Assembly: GCF_019645835.1 (NCBI RefSeq)
Contig: NZ_CP080998.1
Location: 4,092,001-4,156,000, forward strand
DNA length: 64,000 nt
Reading direction: 5' to 3'
Source of the DNA: Mycolicibacterium holsaticum DSM 44478 = JCM 12374
GTDB taxonomy: Bacteria; Actinomycetota; Actinomycetes; Mycobacteriales; Mycobacteriaceae
This document shows, in pieces, positions 42,063 to 52,579 of this stretch; positions within the stretch are counted from its first letter, which is position 1; every line of letters starts with the position of its first letter. Both the position numbers and the translations under genes were made by a program. Below the pieces are notes generated by a model. The model was not told the DNA's origin. It ran no database searches and saw only the letters and a list, made by a program, of their open reading frames with translations.

Positions 42063-43240
42063 GCCGCCCGCCTCGCCTGCAGGCCCAGCACCCGGTCGCG
42101 TTCGGCGGGCGTCTCGGCCAGCCGCACCACCGTGCGCGCCAACATGATCGCGCCCTCGATGACGGCCCGGTCGGCGCTTGGCCCGGCCGCCGCCGCCGCG
42201 AACGCCGGCTGGTGCACCGAGGCGCCGCCGGCGTCGATGCCGACGATCGGGTGGATGCCGGGCATCACCTGGGTGACGTTGCCCATGTCGGTGCTGCCCA
42301 GCGGTGACGTCGCCTCGACCTCGGGGGGCACCGGGCTGCGCCCGACCCGAAGCATCTCGGCGCGGAACGTCTCGGCAAGCCACGGGTCGGGGGTGAGCTC
42401 GGCGTAGGCCGGCTCGGTCTCGGTCACCCGGTAGTCGCAACCGGTGGCCACCGCGCCGGCCAGAAAGCAGTCGGCCATGCGTTGTTCGAGCCCGCGCAGC
42501 GAGCCCGCGTCGTCGGCGCGCATCGTGTACTGCATCTCCGCGCGCGCCGGGATGACGTTGGCGGCCTGCCCGCCGTCGGTGACGATGCCGTGCACCATCT
42601 GGCCGGGCGCCAGTTGTTGGCGCAGCAGCCCGATGGCCACCTGCGCGACGGTGATCGCGTCGACGGCGTTGACGCCGCGGTAGGGCGCGACGGCCGCGTG
42701 CGCTTCCCGGCCGTCGTAGCGGACCGCCACCTGCGAGAGCGCCAGCGAGCGGGCGGCGGCGATGTCGAACGGTCCGGGATGCAGCATCACCGTCGCGGCG
42801 ATGTCGTCGAACACGCCTGCCTCCAGCATCAGCACCTTGCCGCCGCCGGCCTCCTCGGCGGGCGTGCCGAGCAGCACCACGGTCAGCCCGAGGTCGTCGG
42901 CCACTTCGGCCAGCGCCAGCGCGGTGCCGACGGCCGAGGCGGCGATGATGTTGTGCCCGCAGGCATGTCCGATGCCGGGCAGCGCGTCGTACTCGGCGCA
43001 CACGCCGATGACGAGCGGGCCGCTGCCGTACTCGGCGCGAAACGCGGTGTCCAGCCCGGCCGGCGCGCGCGTGACGGTGAAGCCGTGTTCGGCCGCGAGG
43101 GCCTGCGTCTTGGCGCAGCTGTGATGTTCGGCGAACGCGAGTTCGGGTTCGGCGTGGAGGGAATGGGAAAGCTCCACCAGGTCGCCACGGCGTCGGGTGA
43201 CGGCGTCTTCGACGCAACTCGACGCGGTGGAGGTGGGCAT
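42059..43240 (-). CDS. amiB1: M20 family amidohydrolase AmiB1
   Basis: A 393-residue paralog of AmiA1. [38 protein letters not shown] and [20 protein letters not shown] carry the metal ligands and catalytic glutamate. It is related to aminobenzoyl-glutamate-type hydrolases. Start [12 protein letters not shown] at 43240 lies 57 bases from deoD on the other strand. AmiA1 and AmiB1 probably act as a complex or in sequence on acylated amino acids or folate breakdown products, by family analogy. Confidence 0.92.
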   Translation of the reverse strand: MPTSTASSCVEDAVTRRRGDLVELSHSLHAEPELAFAEHHSCAKTQALAAEHGFTVTRAPAGLDTAFRAEYGSGPLVIGVCAEYDALPGIGHACGHNIIAASAVGTALALAEVADDLGLTVVLLGTPAEEAGGGKVLMLEAGVFDDIAATVMLHPGPFDIAAARSLALSQVAVRYDGREAHAAVAPYRGVNAVDAITVAQVAIGLLRQQLAPGQMVHGIVTDGGQAANVIPARAEMQYTMRADDAGSLRGLEQRMADCFLAGAVATGCDYRVTETEPAYAELTPDPWLAETFRAEMLRVGRSPVPPEVEATSPLGSTDMGNVTQVMPGIHPIVGIDAGGASVHQPAFAAAAAGPSADRAVIEGAIMLARTVVRLAETPAERDRVLGLQARRAA

Positions 43241-43297
43241 CCTGGAAGTATCTCACTGCGCCGATGGCGCCCGATTTCGACGGTTAAGCTGCGCACC

Positions 43298-44092
43298 GTG
43301 ACGACCCCGGACGCGGTGGCCCGTGAAGCGGCGGCCGCCATCAGCGACCGCACCGGCGTCGCGCGCCACGACGTCGCGGTGGTCCTCGGCTCGGGCTGGG
43401 CGCCGGCCGCCGAGCAGTTCGGCGATCCGGTGGCCGCGGTGCCCGTGGCCGAGTTGCCCGGGTTCACCCCGCCCACCGCGCAGGGCCACGGCGGCCAGGT
43501 GCTGTCCACGCGGGTCGGCGAGCGGCGGGTGCTGGTGTTCGTCGGGCGGATCCATGCTTACGAGGGGCACGAGCTGCGTCATGTGGTGCATCCGGTGCGC
43601 GCCGCGTGCGCGGGCGGGGTGCGCACGGTCGTGCTGACCAACGCCGCCGGTGGGCTGCGCGACGATCTCGCGGTGGGCCAGCCGGTGCTGATCAGCGACC
43701 ACCTCAACCTGACCGGGCGGTCGCCGTTGGTCGGCGCGCAGTTCGTCGACCTGGTCGGCGCCTACTCGCCGCGGCTGCGCGCCGTCGCCCGCGAGATCGA
43801 CCCGACGCTGGCCGAAGGGGTGTACGCCGGCCTGGTCGGGCCGCACTACGAGACGCCTGCCGAAATCCGCATGCTGCGCACGCTGGGCGCCGACCTGGTC
43901 GGCATGTCGACCGTGCATGAAACGATCGCCGCCCGCGCGGCCGGCGCCGAGGTGCTGGCCGTGTCGCTGGTGACGAACCTGGCGGCGGGGATGACGGGGC
44001 AGCCGCTGAACCACGAGGAAGTGCTGGCGGCGGGTCGGCGGTCGGCCACGCGGATGGGTGACCTGCTGGCCGGGGTCATCACGCAGATCTGA
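43298..44092 (+). CDS. deoD: purine nucleoside phosphorylase
   Basis: A 264-residue trimeric-type phosphorylase that splits purine (deoxy)nucleosides with phosphate to base and (deoxy)ribose-1-phosphate. The GTG start gives [15 protein letters not shown]. The phosphate site [12 protein letters not shown] and [20 protein letters not shown] are conserved, along with [20 protein letters not shown] and the base-binding [20 protein letters not shown]. It is 44 bases upstream of pmmB. Confidence 0.94.
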   Translation: MTTPDAVAREAAAAISDRTGVARHDVAVVLGSGWAPAAEQFGDPVAAVPVAELPGFTPPTAQGHGGQVLSTRVGERRVLVFVGRIHAYEGHELRHVVHPVRAACAGGVRTVVLTNAAGGLRDDLAVGQPVLISDHLNLTGRSPLVGAQFVDLVGAYSPRLRAVAREIDPTLAEGVYAGLVGPHYETPAEIRMLRTLGADLVGMSTVHETIAARAAGAEVLAVSLVTNLAAGMTGQPLNHEEVLAAGRRSATRMGDLLAGVITQI

Positions 44093-44136
44093 CGGCAACC
44101 GGGCTTATCCGCTACGAAAGTGGGCACACTAGCCGC

Positions 44137-45774
44137 ATGACGTTGTCGCGGACCTCGACCACCGCGCAGGAGTGGATTGCCCACGACCCCGATCCCCGAA
44201 CCGCCGCCGAGCTCAGACAATGCAGTGAAGAAGAGCTCGCCGAGCGCTTTGCGCATCCGTTGACGTTCGGAACGGCGGGGTTGCGCGGCCCGCTGCGCGG
44301 TGGGCCCAACGGGATGAACCTGGCCGTCGTGCTGCGCGCGACGTGGGCGGTGGCCAAGGTGTTACGCGACCGCGGGCTGTCGGGCCAAAACGTCGTCGTC
44401 GGACGCGACGCCAGGCACGGCTCTGACGAGTTCGCCTTGGCCGCTGCTGAAGTCTTTGCCGCTCAAGGCTTTACCGTCACGCTGATGTTCACGGCGGTGC
44501 CGACCCCCGTGGTGCCGTTCGCCGTGCGCCTGCAGTCGGCGGTCGCCGGGGTCATGATCACCGCATCGCACAACCCACCGAGCGACAACGGGTACAAGGT
44601 GTACTTCGAAGGCGGCTTCCCGATCGTGGCGCCGGTCGACCGCGAGATCGAGCAGGCGATGGCCGAGGCGCCGCACGCCGACGAGATCCAGCGCGCGGCC
44701 GTGGAACCCTCCGGGGTCAACGAGGTGCAGCGCTTCGTCGAACGGGCCGCACAGGTGCGCCACACGCACGGTTCGGTGCGGGTGGCGCTCACCCCGCTGC
44801 ACGGCGTCGGCGGCGAGATCGTGATGGACGCGCTGGTGCGTGCCGGGTTCGCCGACGTGCACGTGGTCGACGAGCAGTTCGCGCCCGACCCCGACTTCCC
44901 CACCGTGTCATCGCCGAACCCCGAAGACCCCGGTGCGACCGAGGCGCTGCTCAAGCTGGCCGCCGACGTCGATGCCGACGTCGCCGTCGCGCTGGACCCC
45001 GACGCCGACCGGTGCGCGATCGGCGTGCCCACACCCGATGGCTGGCGGATGCTTTCCGGTGACGAGACAGGTTGGCTGCTCGGCGATTACATCCTGTCGC
45101 AGATCGAGCCCGGCCCGGTCACCGAGGCCACGGTGGTGGCCAGCACGGTGGTGTCCTCGCGGTTGCTGGCCGACATCGCCGCCGAGCACGGCGCACGCCA
45201 CGTCGAAACCCTCACCGGGTTCAAGTGGCTGTCACGTGCCGACACGGAGCTTCCCGGCTGCACGCTGGTGTACGCCTACGAGGAGGCGATCGGCCACTGC
45301 GTCGACCCGATGGCGGTCCGGGACAAGGACGGCATCAGCGCGACGGTGCTGGCGTGCGACCTGGTCACCGCGATGCAGCACCGCGGACACACGCTGCTCG
45401 ACGCGCTCGACGACCTGGCCCGCCGCCACGGTGTGCACGCCACCACCGCGGTGTCGCGGCGCGTCGAGGACGCGCACGAGGCGGCGGCGGTGATGGACCG
45501 GCTGCGCCGCACCCCACCCGAGCACCTGGCCGGCTTCGAAGTCGCGCTCACCGACCTGCGCGACGCCGATCCTCCGCTGCGCACCGACGCGTTGGTCCTG
45601 TCGGGTGGTGACGGGCCGACCTGGCTGCGGCTGGTGGTGCGCCCTTCGGGTACTGAGCCGAAAGTCAAGTCCTACATCGAGGTTCGGTGCGGGGAGGTCG
45701 GTGACCTCGACGAGACGAGGGCCCACGCGCGACGCCTGCTTGACGAGGTGGCCGCGGTCGCCGAACGCTTCTGA
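44137..45774 (+). CDS. pmmB: phosphomannomutase/phosphoglucomutase family enzyme (possible phosphopentomutase)
   Basis: A 545-residue alpha-D-phosphohexomutase. The phosphoserine loop is GVMITASHNPPSDNGYKVYF, the metal site VALDPDADRCAIGVP, the sugar-binding loop LVYAYEEAIGHCVDPMA and the phosphate-binding loop LVVRPSGTEPKVKSYIEVRC. Position directly after deoD and before upp, add, deoA and cdd suggests it handles (deoxy)ribose-1-phosphate released by the phosphorylases, a role of phosphopentomutases in this superfamily, in addition to or instead of phosphomannose. No deoB is visible. Confidence 0.93.
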   Translation: MTLSRTSTTAQEWIAHDPDPRTAAELRQCSEEELAERFAHPLTFGTAGLRGPLRGGPNGMNLAVVLRATWAVAKVLRDRGLSGQNVVVGRDARHGSDEFALAAAEVFAAQGFTVTLMFTAVPTPVVPFAVRLQSAVAGVMITASHNPPSDNGYKVYFEGGFPIVAPVDREIEQAMAEAPHADEIQRAAVEPSGVNEVQRFVERAAQVRHTHGSVRVALTPLHGVGGEIVMDALVRAGFADVHVVDEQFAPDPDFPTVSSPNPEDPGATEALLKLAADVDADVAVALDPDADRCAIGVPTPDGWRMLSGDETGWLLGDYILSQIEPGPVTEATVVASTVVSSRLLADIAAEHGARHVETLTGFKWLSRADTELPGCTLVYAYEEAIGHCVDPMAVRDKDGISATVLACDLVTAMQHRGHTLLDALDDLARRHGVHATTAVSRRVEDAHEAAAVMDRLRRTPPEHLAGFEVALTDLRDADPPLRTDALVLSGGDGPTWLRLVVRPSGTEPKVKSYIEVRCGEVGDLDETRAHARRLLDEVAAVAERF

Positions 45775-45781
45775 CTCCTGC

Positions 45782-45810
45782 CCGTTCACCGCGAGCAGAC
45801 GAAAGAACGG
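45782..45810. terminator. short inverted repeat between pmmB and upp
   Basis: CCGTTC (45782-45787) and GAACGG (45805-45810) form a 6-base stem with a 17-base loop between the two convergent stops. It is a weak terminator candidate with no T run. Confidence 0.25.
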
Positions 45811-46434
45811 TCAGCGCGGACCGAACTGGCGGTCGCCTGCGTCGCCGAGGCCCGGCACGATGTAGGCGATGTCGTTGAGGCACTCGTCGATGGTGGCGGT
45901 GAACAGCCGCAGATTCGGGGCCACCTTCTCCAGCGCCGCAAGGCCTTCCGGAGCGGCCACCACGCAGATCGCGGTGATGTCCATGGCGTTGCGTGACACC
46001 AGCAGCGCGATGGTGTGCGCCATCGAACCGCCGGTCGCGAGCATCGGATCCAGCACGATCACCGGCTGATTGCTCAGATCGTCGGGCAGCGACTCCAGAT
46101 ACGGCGTGGGCGTCAACGTTTCCTCGTTACGCGCGACGCCGACGAAGCCGACCAGCGCCTCGGGGATCAGCGCGTGGGCCTGGTCGACCATGCCCAGCCC
46201 GGCGCGCAGCACCGGCACGAGAAGCGGCGGGTTGGTCAGCCGGCAACCGGTGGTTTCCGCGATCGGGGTGCGCACCCTCACCTGCTCGACGGGCATGTCG
46301 CGGGTGGCCTCGTAGACCAGCATCAGCGTCAGGTCGCGCAGCGCCGCGCGGAAGGACGCGTTGCCGGTGGCCTCGTCGCGCAGGGTGGTCAGCCGCGCCG
46401 CGGCCAGCGGGTGGTCGACGACGCGCACATCCAT
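45811..46434 (-). CDS. upp: uracil phosphoribosyltransferase
   Basis: A 207-residue enzyme, equal in length to the M. tuberculosis protein, that converts uracil and PRPP to UMP. The PRPP motif is [20 protein letters not shown], and the uracil-binding C-terminus is [20 protein letters not shown] at 46434 ([10 protein letters not shown]). It converges on pmmB and belongs to the pyrimidine salvage set with cdd and deoA. Confidence 0.96.
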   Translation of the reverse strand: MDVRVVDHPLAAARLTTLRDEATGNASFRAALRDLTLMLVYEATRDMPVEQVRVRTPIAETTGCRLTNPPLLVPVLRAGLGMVDQAHALIPEALVGFVGVARNEETLTPTPYLESLPDDLSNQPVIVLDPMLATGGSMAHTIALLVSRNAMDITAICVVAAPEGLAALEKVAPNLRLFTATIDECLNDIAYIVPGLGDAGDRQFGPR

Positions 46435-46483
46435 GCGCCGAACCTTAATGGAACCGATCGCGCGCGCTGTGCGTCCTAACCGC

Positions 46484-46768
46484 ATGTTCGCCGATACCGA
46501 TGCGATCCGCGCCCTGGGATCCGCCACCACCGCCCATGCCGCCGCACTCACCGACGTTGCCGCCGTGTTGGCGTCCCTGCCGCCGCCGGACCTGGGTCCG
46601 ATCGGCGAGCGGTTCACGGCCGCGCTGGCGCAGGCGGCCGCGGACGGCGCGCGCACCCTCGCCGCGCTGAGTGACCGGTTGGCGTCGTCGGGACGCACCG
46701 CCCACGCCGCTGCCGCCGCATACGACGCCGCCGACGGCGGCGCGGGCGCCCGCATCGCCGGCATCTGA
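46484..46768 (+). CDS. small ESX-type (EspC-like) helical protein
   Basis: A 94-residue protein, nearly all alpha-helical and alanine-rich, starting [20 protein letters not shown]. The tail has [18 protein letters not shown] with a Y-x3-D motif, the type VII secretion signal seen at the end of EspC/DUF2580-like and WXG100-type partners. It ends two bases before the NlpC/P60 gene, suggesting a co-secreted dimer. M. tuberculosis has sapM at about this position. Confidence 0.7.
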   Translation: MFADTDAIRALGSATTAHAAALTDVAAVLASLPPPDLGPIGERFTAALAQAAADGARTLAALSDRLASSGRTAHAAAAAYDAADGGAGARIAGI

Positions 46769-46770
46769 CG

Positions 46771-47844
46771 ATGCCTGGTGCGCTGGTGGCCGCGTTGTCG
46801 TCGCCGATACGCGAGCTGCAGTCCGTGGTCGGTTCGGGTGCGGGAGGCCACGCCGCGGATCCGGCCGTCGTGCTCGGCACCGTGCGCGATGCGCTCGGTG
46901 ACGTGGCGGCATCCGTGCGGGGGTCGGTGCGCCACGCACATGCGTGGTGGTCGGGTGCGGGCGCCGACGGTGCGGCGGATTACCTCGATGCGACGGTCAG
47001 TGCCGTCGAGGAAATCGCCGACCATGTCGACCGGCTGAGCACCGCGGCGCGCACCGCGGCCCACGCCGGCGCGCAGGCCCGCGCCCGGTTGCAGGCGATC
47101 GTCGAGGACTTCGAGGCCCGCGCCGCCGCGCTGGAGCCTTATCTCGACACCCCCGGCGCGATGGAGACGCTGCTGGCCGAGGCGCGACGCTCGGTCCAGG
47201 AGGCCGCCGCCGTCATCGCGGAACTGGAAGCCGAACTCGACGGCCGCGCCGCGGCGCTGCCGACCTCAGCGCCGGCGGCCGTGCCGGCGCCGACGTCGCC
47301 GGCCGGGATGACCAGCCCGTCGATACCGGCGATGCCCGCGATCGGCGGCGGGTCGGCGGGTTCGGGCCTCGGTGGTGGGTGGGCTGAGCTGGCGTCCCTG
47401 TCGCGCCCGGACGTCACGGCGCCGACACCGGACGCCGCGACGTTCGGCGACGGGGTCGCGGTGCGGCTGCCCGACGGCAGCGTCGCGACGGCGCCCAACG
47501 CGGTGGCCGCCAGCGCCGTGCGCCATGCGTTGACGCAGCTGGGGGTGCCGTACGAGTGGGGCGGCACCACCCCGGGCATCGGCCTGGACTGCAGCGGCCT
47601 GACCCAGTGGGCCTATGACGAAGCGGGACTGGCGATCCCGCGGCTGGCGCAGGAACAGGACGTGGGTGCCGCCGTGGACGCGAGTTCGCTGCGCCCCGGC
47701 GACCTCGCGGTGTGGGACGGTCACGTCGCGATGGTCGTGGGCAACGGCACGATGATCGAGGCCGGTGATCCGGTCAGGCTGTCGCCAATCCGCACCGAGA
47801 ACGCCGGACAGGGCTTCCAGGGCTTCTGGCGCCCGACGGCGTGA
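46771..47844 (+). CDS. NlpC/P60 peptidase with an ESX-type N-terminal domain
   Basis: A 357-residue protein. The N-terminal helical region has a W-x-G-like [18 protein letters not shown], which resembles type VII secretion substrates, followed by a long coiled region and a Pro/Ala-rich linker. The C-terminal NlpC/P60 domain (about residues 245-355) has the catalytic cysteine in [18 protein letters not shown] and the histidine in [15 protein letters not shown]. Cleavage of peptidoglycan stem peptides outside the cell is likely. No Sec signal peptide is seen. It pairs with the preceding small protein. Confidence 0.85.
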   Translation: MPGALVAALSSPIRELQSVVGSGAGGHAADPAVVLGTVRDALGDVAASVRGSVRHAHAWWSGAGADGAADYLDATVSAVEEIADHVDRLSTAARTAAHAGAQARARLQAIVEDFEARAAALEPYLDTPGAMETLLAEARRSVQEAAAVIAELEAELDGRAAALPTSAPAAVPAPTSPAGMTSPSIPAMPAIGGGSAGSGLGGGWAELASLSRPDVTAPTPDAATFGDGVAVRLPDGSVATAPNAVAASAVRHALTQLGVPYEWGGTTPGIGLDCSGLTQWAYDEAGLAIPRLAQEQDVGAAVDASSLRPGDLAVWDGHVAMVVGNGTMIEAGDPVRLSPIRTENAGQGFQGFWRPTA

Positions 47845-47878
47845 GGCCCTGCCAGACCCGGTGGTTAGGCTGTGCGCC

Positions 47879-49162
47879 ATGGCTGCTGACATCGTGCCGA
47901 TCCGGCTCGGGCTGACCAAGGGTGACCTGTACACGCTGTGGGCTCCACGCTGGCGCGACGCCGGCGACGAGTGGGAGGCCTTCCTCGGCAAGGGCGACGA
48001 CCTGTATGCGTTCGAATCCGTGGCCGACATGGTCGCGTTCGTCAGGACCAACGACGACAACGACCTCAACGACCATCCGGCGTGGGAGAAGCTGACCGGG
48101 GCCAACGCGCACCGGCTCGATCCCCCGGAGGACCGCCAGTTCGACATCATCGGCGTGGAGGAACTGCTCGCCGACAAGCCCAACGAGGATTCGGTGACGC
48201 GTCTGCACCGCACGCTGGCCGTCGTCTCGGCCATCGGCTCGGTGTGTGAACTCGCGCCGATCACCAAGTTCTTCAACGGCAACCCGGTGCTGGGCACGCT
48301 GGGCGGCGGCGTCGAGGCGTTCGGCGGCCGCAGCGGCCGCAAGCGCTGGGCGGAGATCTTGACGGTGGTGCACCGCGGCTGGGACGGCGTGATCGACGCG
48401 CTCGACGAGGTGATCACCATCCCCGACGTCGACGCGGCCGCCGCCAAGAAAGCCGAGGCCGAGTTGGCCGAATCCGCCCCCGAGCCCGAGGCGGAAGACG
48501 ACCCGATCGCAGAGCTCGACGCCGAGACCCCGGCCGATGAGGCCGGCGACGGGGAATCCGATGCGCTCGCCGCCCAGGCCACGAACCTGGTGTTGGGCAG
48601 CGACGAGGACTTCTGGATCAAGGTCGGCATCGATCCGGTGCGGATCATGGCCAGCGCGGGCACCTACTACACGTTGCGCTGCTACCTCGATGACCGCCCG
48701 GTCTTCTTGGGCCGCAACGGACGGATCAGCGTGTTCGGCTCCGAACGCGCGCTGGCGCGCTACCTGGCCGACGAGCACGACCATGACCTGTCCGATCTGG
48801 CCACCTACGACGACATCCGCACCGCGGCCACCGACGGGTCGCTGCGGGTCGACGTCAGCGACGAGAACGTCTACGTGCTGACCGGCCTGGTCGACGACGT
48901 CGCCGAGGGTCCCGACGCGCTGGACCGCGACCAGCTGGAGCTGGCCGTCGAACTGCTCAGGGACGTCGGCGATTACGCCGAGGACACCACGGTGCAGCAG
49001 ACCCTCGAGGCCGATCAGCCGCTGGGCCGGCTGTTCGCCCACGTCCTGGATCCCAAGAAGGTGAGCCGCCCCGCGGCGCCGTACGCCAAGGCCGTGCAGC
49101 AGTGGGAGTCGCTGGAGGCGTTTGTGGAGTCGCGGCTGCGCCCGGAGCAAGCCTACGGCTGA
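47879..49162 (+). CDS. conserved mycobacterial protein (Rv3311-like)
   Basis: A 427-residue acidic protein beginning MAADIVPIRLGLTKGDLYTL, with WAPRWRDAGDEWEAFLGKGD. A second half echoes parts of the first (for example LYAFESVADMVAFVRTNDDND and ISVFGSERALARYLADEHDH), suggesting an internal duplication joined by an acidic Ala/Glu linker near residues 190-235. Position matches M. tuberculosis Rv3311. No enzyme motif, signal peptide or membrane span was found. Function unknown. Confidence 0.85.
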   Translation: MAADIVPIRLGLTKGDLYTLWAPRWRDAGDEWEAFLGKGDDLYAFESVADMVAFVRTNDDNDLNDHPAWEKLTGANAHRLDPPEDRQFDIIGVEELLADKPNEDSVTRLHRTLAVVSAIGSVCELAPITKFFNGNPVLGTLGGGVEAFGGRSGRKRWAEILTVVHRGWDGVIDALDEVITIPDVDAAAAKKAEAELAESAPEPEAEDDPIAELDAETPADEAGDGESDALAAQATNLVLGSDEDFWIKVGIDPVRIMASAGTYYTLRCYLDDRPVFLGRNGRISVFGSERALARYLADEHDHDLSDLATYDDIRTAATDGSLRVDVSDENVYVLTGLVDDVAEGPDALDRDQLELAVELLRDVGDYAEDTTVQQTLEADQPLGRLFAHVLDPKKVSRPAAPYAKAVQQWESLEAFVESRLRPEQAYG

Positions 49163-50118
49163 TGCTTGCCACCGACTGGTCGGCCCGGATGGGGCTTCGG
49201 GTGCCGATCGTCAACGCGCCGATGGGCGGGGTGGCCGGCGCTGCGCTGGCCGCCGCGGTGTCGCGGGCAGGCGGGCTGGGCATGCTCGGGATGGGCAGCT
49301 CGGCTTCACGGGCCAAGCTCGAGACCGAGTTGATCGGCCTCTCCGGCCTGGATTTCCCGTTCGGCATCGGCCTGGTGGACTGGGTCGCCGCCGCCGAACC
49401 CGGGCTGCTGGACGCGGCGCTGGCCGCCCGTCCCGCGCTGCTCTCGGTGGGTTTCGGTGACGACTTCTCCTGGGTGGCGCCGGCCCGCGACGCCGGGGTC
49501 ACCACCGCGACCCAGGTGGGCGATCTGGCCGCGGCACAGCGCGCGGTCGACGCCGGCGTCGACGTGCTGATCGCGCGGGGCACCGAAGGCGGGGGCCACG
49601 GCGCACCCCGGGTGGGCACCCTGCCGCTGCTCACCTCGGTGCTCGACCGCCACTCGCTGCCGGTGCTGGCCGCGGGCGGGATCTCCTCGGGCCGCGGCGT
49701 GGCCGCGGTGCTGGCCGCGGGCGCGGCGGCGGCGTGGGTGGGCACCGCGTTCAGCGCGTGCCTCGAAGCGTCCGTCACCCCCGCCGTGCGCAACGCCCTG
49801 CTCGACGCACACGACACCGACACCGTGACCACCCGGGTCTTCGACGTCGCGCAGGGCTATCCGTGGCCGGCGACACTTCCAGAACGGGTGCTGCGCAACG
49901 CATTTACCGACAAGTGGGACGGCAGGGAAACCGAACTGACCGGCGCCGAGCGCGAGGCGCTCGCCGCTGCCGTCGCCGCCGGGGACCACCGGATGGCGCC
50001 GGTCAACGCCGGGCAGGGCGTCGGGGTGTTGGACACCGTCGCATCCGCCGCCGACGTCGTCGAGACGCTGTGCGCCGATGCGGCCCGGTTGCTTGGCCGC
50101 TGGGCCGGGCAGCGTTAG
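49162..50118 (+). CDS. nitronate monooxygenase family FMN enzyme
   Basis: A 318-residue TIM-barrel flavoprotein. [20 protein letters not shown] and LGMLGMGSS open the barrel; [20 protein letters not shown] is the glycine-rich FMN phosphate loop with the histidine expected to act as base; [20 protein letters not shown] follows. It probably oxidises nitronates such as propionate-3-nitronate. The start overlaps the previous stop by one base. I do not expect it at this position in M. tuberculosis. It ends 4 bases into the convergent add gene. Confidence 0.87.
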   Translation: MLATDWSARMGLRVPIVNAPMGGVAGAALAAAVSRAGGLGMLGMGSSASRAKLETELIGLSGLDFPFGIGLVDWVAAAEPGLLDAALAARPALLSVGFGDDFSWVAPARDAGVTTATQVGDLAAAQRAVDAGVDVLIARGTEGGGHGAPRVGTLPLLTSVLDRHSLPVLAAGGISSGRGVAAVLAAGAAAAWVGTAFSACLEASVTPAVRNALLDAHDTDTVTTRVFDVAQGYPWPATLPERVLRNAFTDKWDGRETELTGAEREALAAAVAAGDHRMAPVNAGQGVGVLDTVASAADVVETLCADAARLLGRWAGQR

Positions 50119-51203
50119 CCGATCAGCACGGCGTAGCGCGGCTTGATCACGTCGTCGATGATCGCGAGCCGTTCGTGAAACGAGATGAACGCCGACTTCA
50201 TCGCGTTGATCGTGAACCGCTGCAGATCGCTCCAGGTGTAGCCGAACGCCTCGACCAGCCGCAGCATCTCCTGGCTCATCGAGGTGTCGCTCATCAACCG
50301 GTTGTCGGTGTTCACGGTGACGCGGAACCGCAGGCGCGCCAACAGATCGAAGGGATGGTCTGCGATGCTGGCCACCGCGCCGGTCTGCACATTGCTGCTC
50401 GGACACATCTCGAACGGGATCCGCTTGTCGCGCAGCAGCGACGCCAGCCTGCCTAATCGGACGGGGCGGCCGGGCTCCTCGATGATGTCGTCGACGATCC
50501 GCACCCCGTGGCCCAACCGGTCGGCGCCGCAGTAGGCGATCGCCTCGTGGATGGACGGCAGCCCGAACGCCTCACCGGCGTGAATGGTGAAGCGCGCGTT
50601 GTTGCTCCGCATGTACTCGAACGCGTCGAGATGGCGCGTCGGCGGATGTCCGGCCTCGGCGCCTGCGATGTCGAAGCCGACGACGCCCTTGTCGCGGAAG
50701 CGGATCGCCAGCTTGGCGATCTCCAGCGACCGCGCGGCATGGCGCATCGCGGTGACCAGGCAGCGCACCGTGATGGCGCGGCCCTCGGCGGCGGCGGCCT
50801 TCTCCCCGTCGAGGAAACCGGCCAACACCGCGTCGACCACCGCGTCCAGCGACATCCCGCCGTCGATGTGCAGCTCCGGTGCGAACCGCACCTCGGCGTA
50901 GACGACGTTGTCGGCGGCGAGGTCCTCGACGCACTCGTAGGCAACGCGGTGCAGCGCCTCCGGGGTCTGCATCACCCCGACGGTGTGGGCGAACGGTTCG
51001 AGGTAGCGCACCAGCGATCCGCTGTGCGCGGCTGTGCGGACCGCGGTCGCCAGTTCGTCGGCGTCGGTGACGGGCAGCCCGGTGTAGCCGGTCGCCTCGG
51101 CCAGCTCGACGATGGTGGCCGGGCGCAGCCCGCCGTCGAGATGGTCGTGCAGCAGCGCCTTGGGGGCGCGACGGATGCTCTCCAGGGTCAGCGGCGTCGT
51201 CAT
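50115..51203 (-). CDS. add: adenosine deaminase
   Basis: A 362-residue metallo-enzyme converting (deoxy)adenosine to (deoxy)inosine. The first zinc ligands are in [13 protein letters not shown]. The catalytic glutamate is in [19 protein letters not shown], and RLGHGVRI and [14 protein letters not shown] complete the site. [17 protein letters not shown] is the last metal motif. The start overlaps the deoA stop by 4 bases, so it is the last gene of the cdd-deoA-add series. Confidence 0.95.
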   Translation of the reverse strand: MTTPLTLESIRRAPKALLHDHLDGGLRPATIVELAEATGYTGLPVTDADELATAVRTAAHSGSLVRYLEPFAHTVGVMQTPEALHRVAYECVEDLAADNVVYAEVRFAPELHIDGGMSLDAVVDAVLAGFLDGEKAAAAEGRAITVRCLVTAMRHAARSLEIAKLAIRFRDKGVVGFDIAGAEAGHPPTRHLDAFEYMRSNNARFTIHAGEAFGLPSIHEAIAYCGADRLGHGVRIVDDIIEEPGRPVRLGRLASLLRDKRIPFEMCPSSNVQTGAVASIADHPFDLLARLRFRVTVNTDNRLMSDTSMSQEMLRLVEAFGYTWSDLQRFTINAMKSAFISFHERLAIIDDVIKPRYAVLIG

Positions 51204-52498
51204 GACGCCATCCGGTCGATGATCAACGGCCGTGCCGGGGGTGCTTCGTCGGCGACGGTGAAGCCGCCGTCCAGTTCGGCCACCGCGCCCGCGAACCGCT
51301 CCGGCGTGTCGGTGTAGAGCGTGAACAGCGCTTCGCCCGCGGTGACGGGCTCGCCGGGGCGCCGGTGGATGCGCAGCCCGGCGCCGGGCTGCACCTGCTC
51401 ACCGGGGACCGAGCGGCCCGCGCCGAGCCGCCACACCGCCAGTCCCACTGCCAACGCGTCGATGCTTCCCATCGTGCCACCCCGCGGCGCGGTCACGGTC
51501 TCGGTGTGCGCCCCGACCGGCAGTTTTCGCGTCGCGTCGCCGCCCTGGGCCGCGACGAGGTCACGGAACCGGTCCATCGCCGACCCGTCGCGCAGCGTCT
51601 CGGCGGGGTCCACCCCGTCGATCCCGGCGGCGTCGAGCATCTCGGCGGCCAGCGCCACCGTCAGCTCCACGACGTCGGCGGGGCCGCCGCCGGCCAACAC
51701 CTCCAGCGATTCCTCGACCTCGACCGCGTTACCGACGGCGCGGCCCAGCGGGGTGGACATGTCGGTCAGCAGCGCCCGGGTCACCAGCCCGGCCGCGGTG
51801 CCCAGATCGACCATCGTGCGGGCGAGCCGGCGCGACTCGGCCTCGGTCTTGAGGAACGCACCCGAACCCACCTTGGTGTCCAGCACCAGCGCGCGGGTGC
51901 CCTCGGCGATCTTCTTGCTCATCACCGAGCTGGCGATCAGGGGAAGCGACTCGGTGGTGGCGGTCACGTCACGCAGCGCGTAGATCCTGCGGTCGGCCGG
52001 AGCGAGGTCGCCGGCCGCGAAGATCGCGGCGCCCAGATCGCAAAGCTGTTGGCGGATCTGGGCTGTGGAGAGCTCCGCGGTGAAACCCGGGATGGATTCC
52101 AGCTTGTCGAGCGTGCCGCCGGTGTGGCCGAGCCCGCGCCCCGCCGCCTGCGGCACCGCGGCACCGCAGGCCATCACCACCGGAACCAGGGCGATGGTGA
52201 TCTTGTCGCCCACCCCGCCGGTGGAGTGTTTGTCGACCAACGCCAGCGGTTTACCGTCGCGGCGCAGGTCAGAGAAGTCCAGCCGGTCTCCCGACGCGAC
52301 CATGGCCGCCGTCCAGCGGGCGATCTCCGGGTCCGACATCCCGCGCAGGAAGATCGCCATCAACAGCGCCGCCATCTGCTCGTCGGCCACCCGGCCGTGC
52401 GTGTAGGCGTCGATCACCCAGTCGATCGCCGCGTCCGAGAGCGCGCCGCCGTCACGCTTGGTGCGGATCACCGTCGGCGCGTCAAATGGCTGCGGCAT
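51200..52498 (-). CDS. deoA: thymidine phosphorylase
   Basis: A 432-residue pyrimidine phosphorylase acting on thymidine and deoxyuridine. [20 protein letters not shown] is the phosphate-binding signature, with [18 protein letters not shown] and [20 protein letters not shown]. An ATG at 52498 ([11 protein letters not shown]) is used. It releases deoxyribose-1-phosphate. It lies 81 bases after cdd, with a palindromic element in the gap. Confidence 0.96.
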   Translation of the reverse strand: MPQPFDAPTVIRTKRDGGALSDAAIDWVIDAYTHGRVADEQMAALLMAIFLRGMSDPEIARWTAAMVASGDRLDFSDLRRDGKPLALVDKHSTGGVGDKITIALVPVVMACGAAVPQAAGRGLGHTGGTLDKLESIPGFTAELSTAQIRQQLCDLGAAIFAAGDLAPADRRIYALRDVTATTESLPLIASSVMSKKIAEGTRALVLDTKVGSGAFLKTEAESRRLARTMVDLGTAAGLVTRALLTDMSTPLGRAVGNAVEVEESLEVLAGGGPADVVELTVALAAEMLDAAGIDGVDPAETLRDGSAMDRFRDLVAAQGGDATRKLPVGAHTETVTAPRGGTMGSIDALAVGLAVWRLGAGRSVPGEQVQPGAGLRIHRRPGEPVTAGEALFTLYTDTPERFAGAVAELDGGFTVADEAPPARPLIIDRMAS

Positions 52499-52513
52499 CG
52501 CCCCACCGCGCGT

Positions 52514-52570
52514 CGAATGTGGGGTTGTGCCACGCGTGCTCGCGAATCCCGTGCCGGTAACCCACGTTCG
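52514..52570. repeat. hairpin-forming inverted repeat between cdd and deoA
   Basis: CGAATGTGGG (52514-52523) pairs with CCCACGTTCG (52561-52570), nine of ten bases, around a 37-base GC-rich loop. It resembles the class of palindromic intergenic elements seen elsewhere in the window but shares little sequence with them. It could set the cdd/deoA transcript ratio. Confidence 0.5.
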
Positions 52571-52579
52571 CGGCCGCGG

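Noticed and set aside
42063..43256. Upstream extension of the amiA1 frame through amiB1
   Set aside because: The same strand encodes amiB1 in another frame with conserved metal sites; the ATG at 42062 overlaps its stop.
42482..43297. Upstream extension of the deoD reading frame
   Set aside because: It runs antisense through amiB1 and lacks similarity to phosphorylases; the GTG at 43298 gives a normal length.
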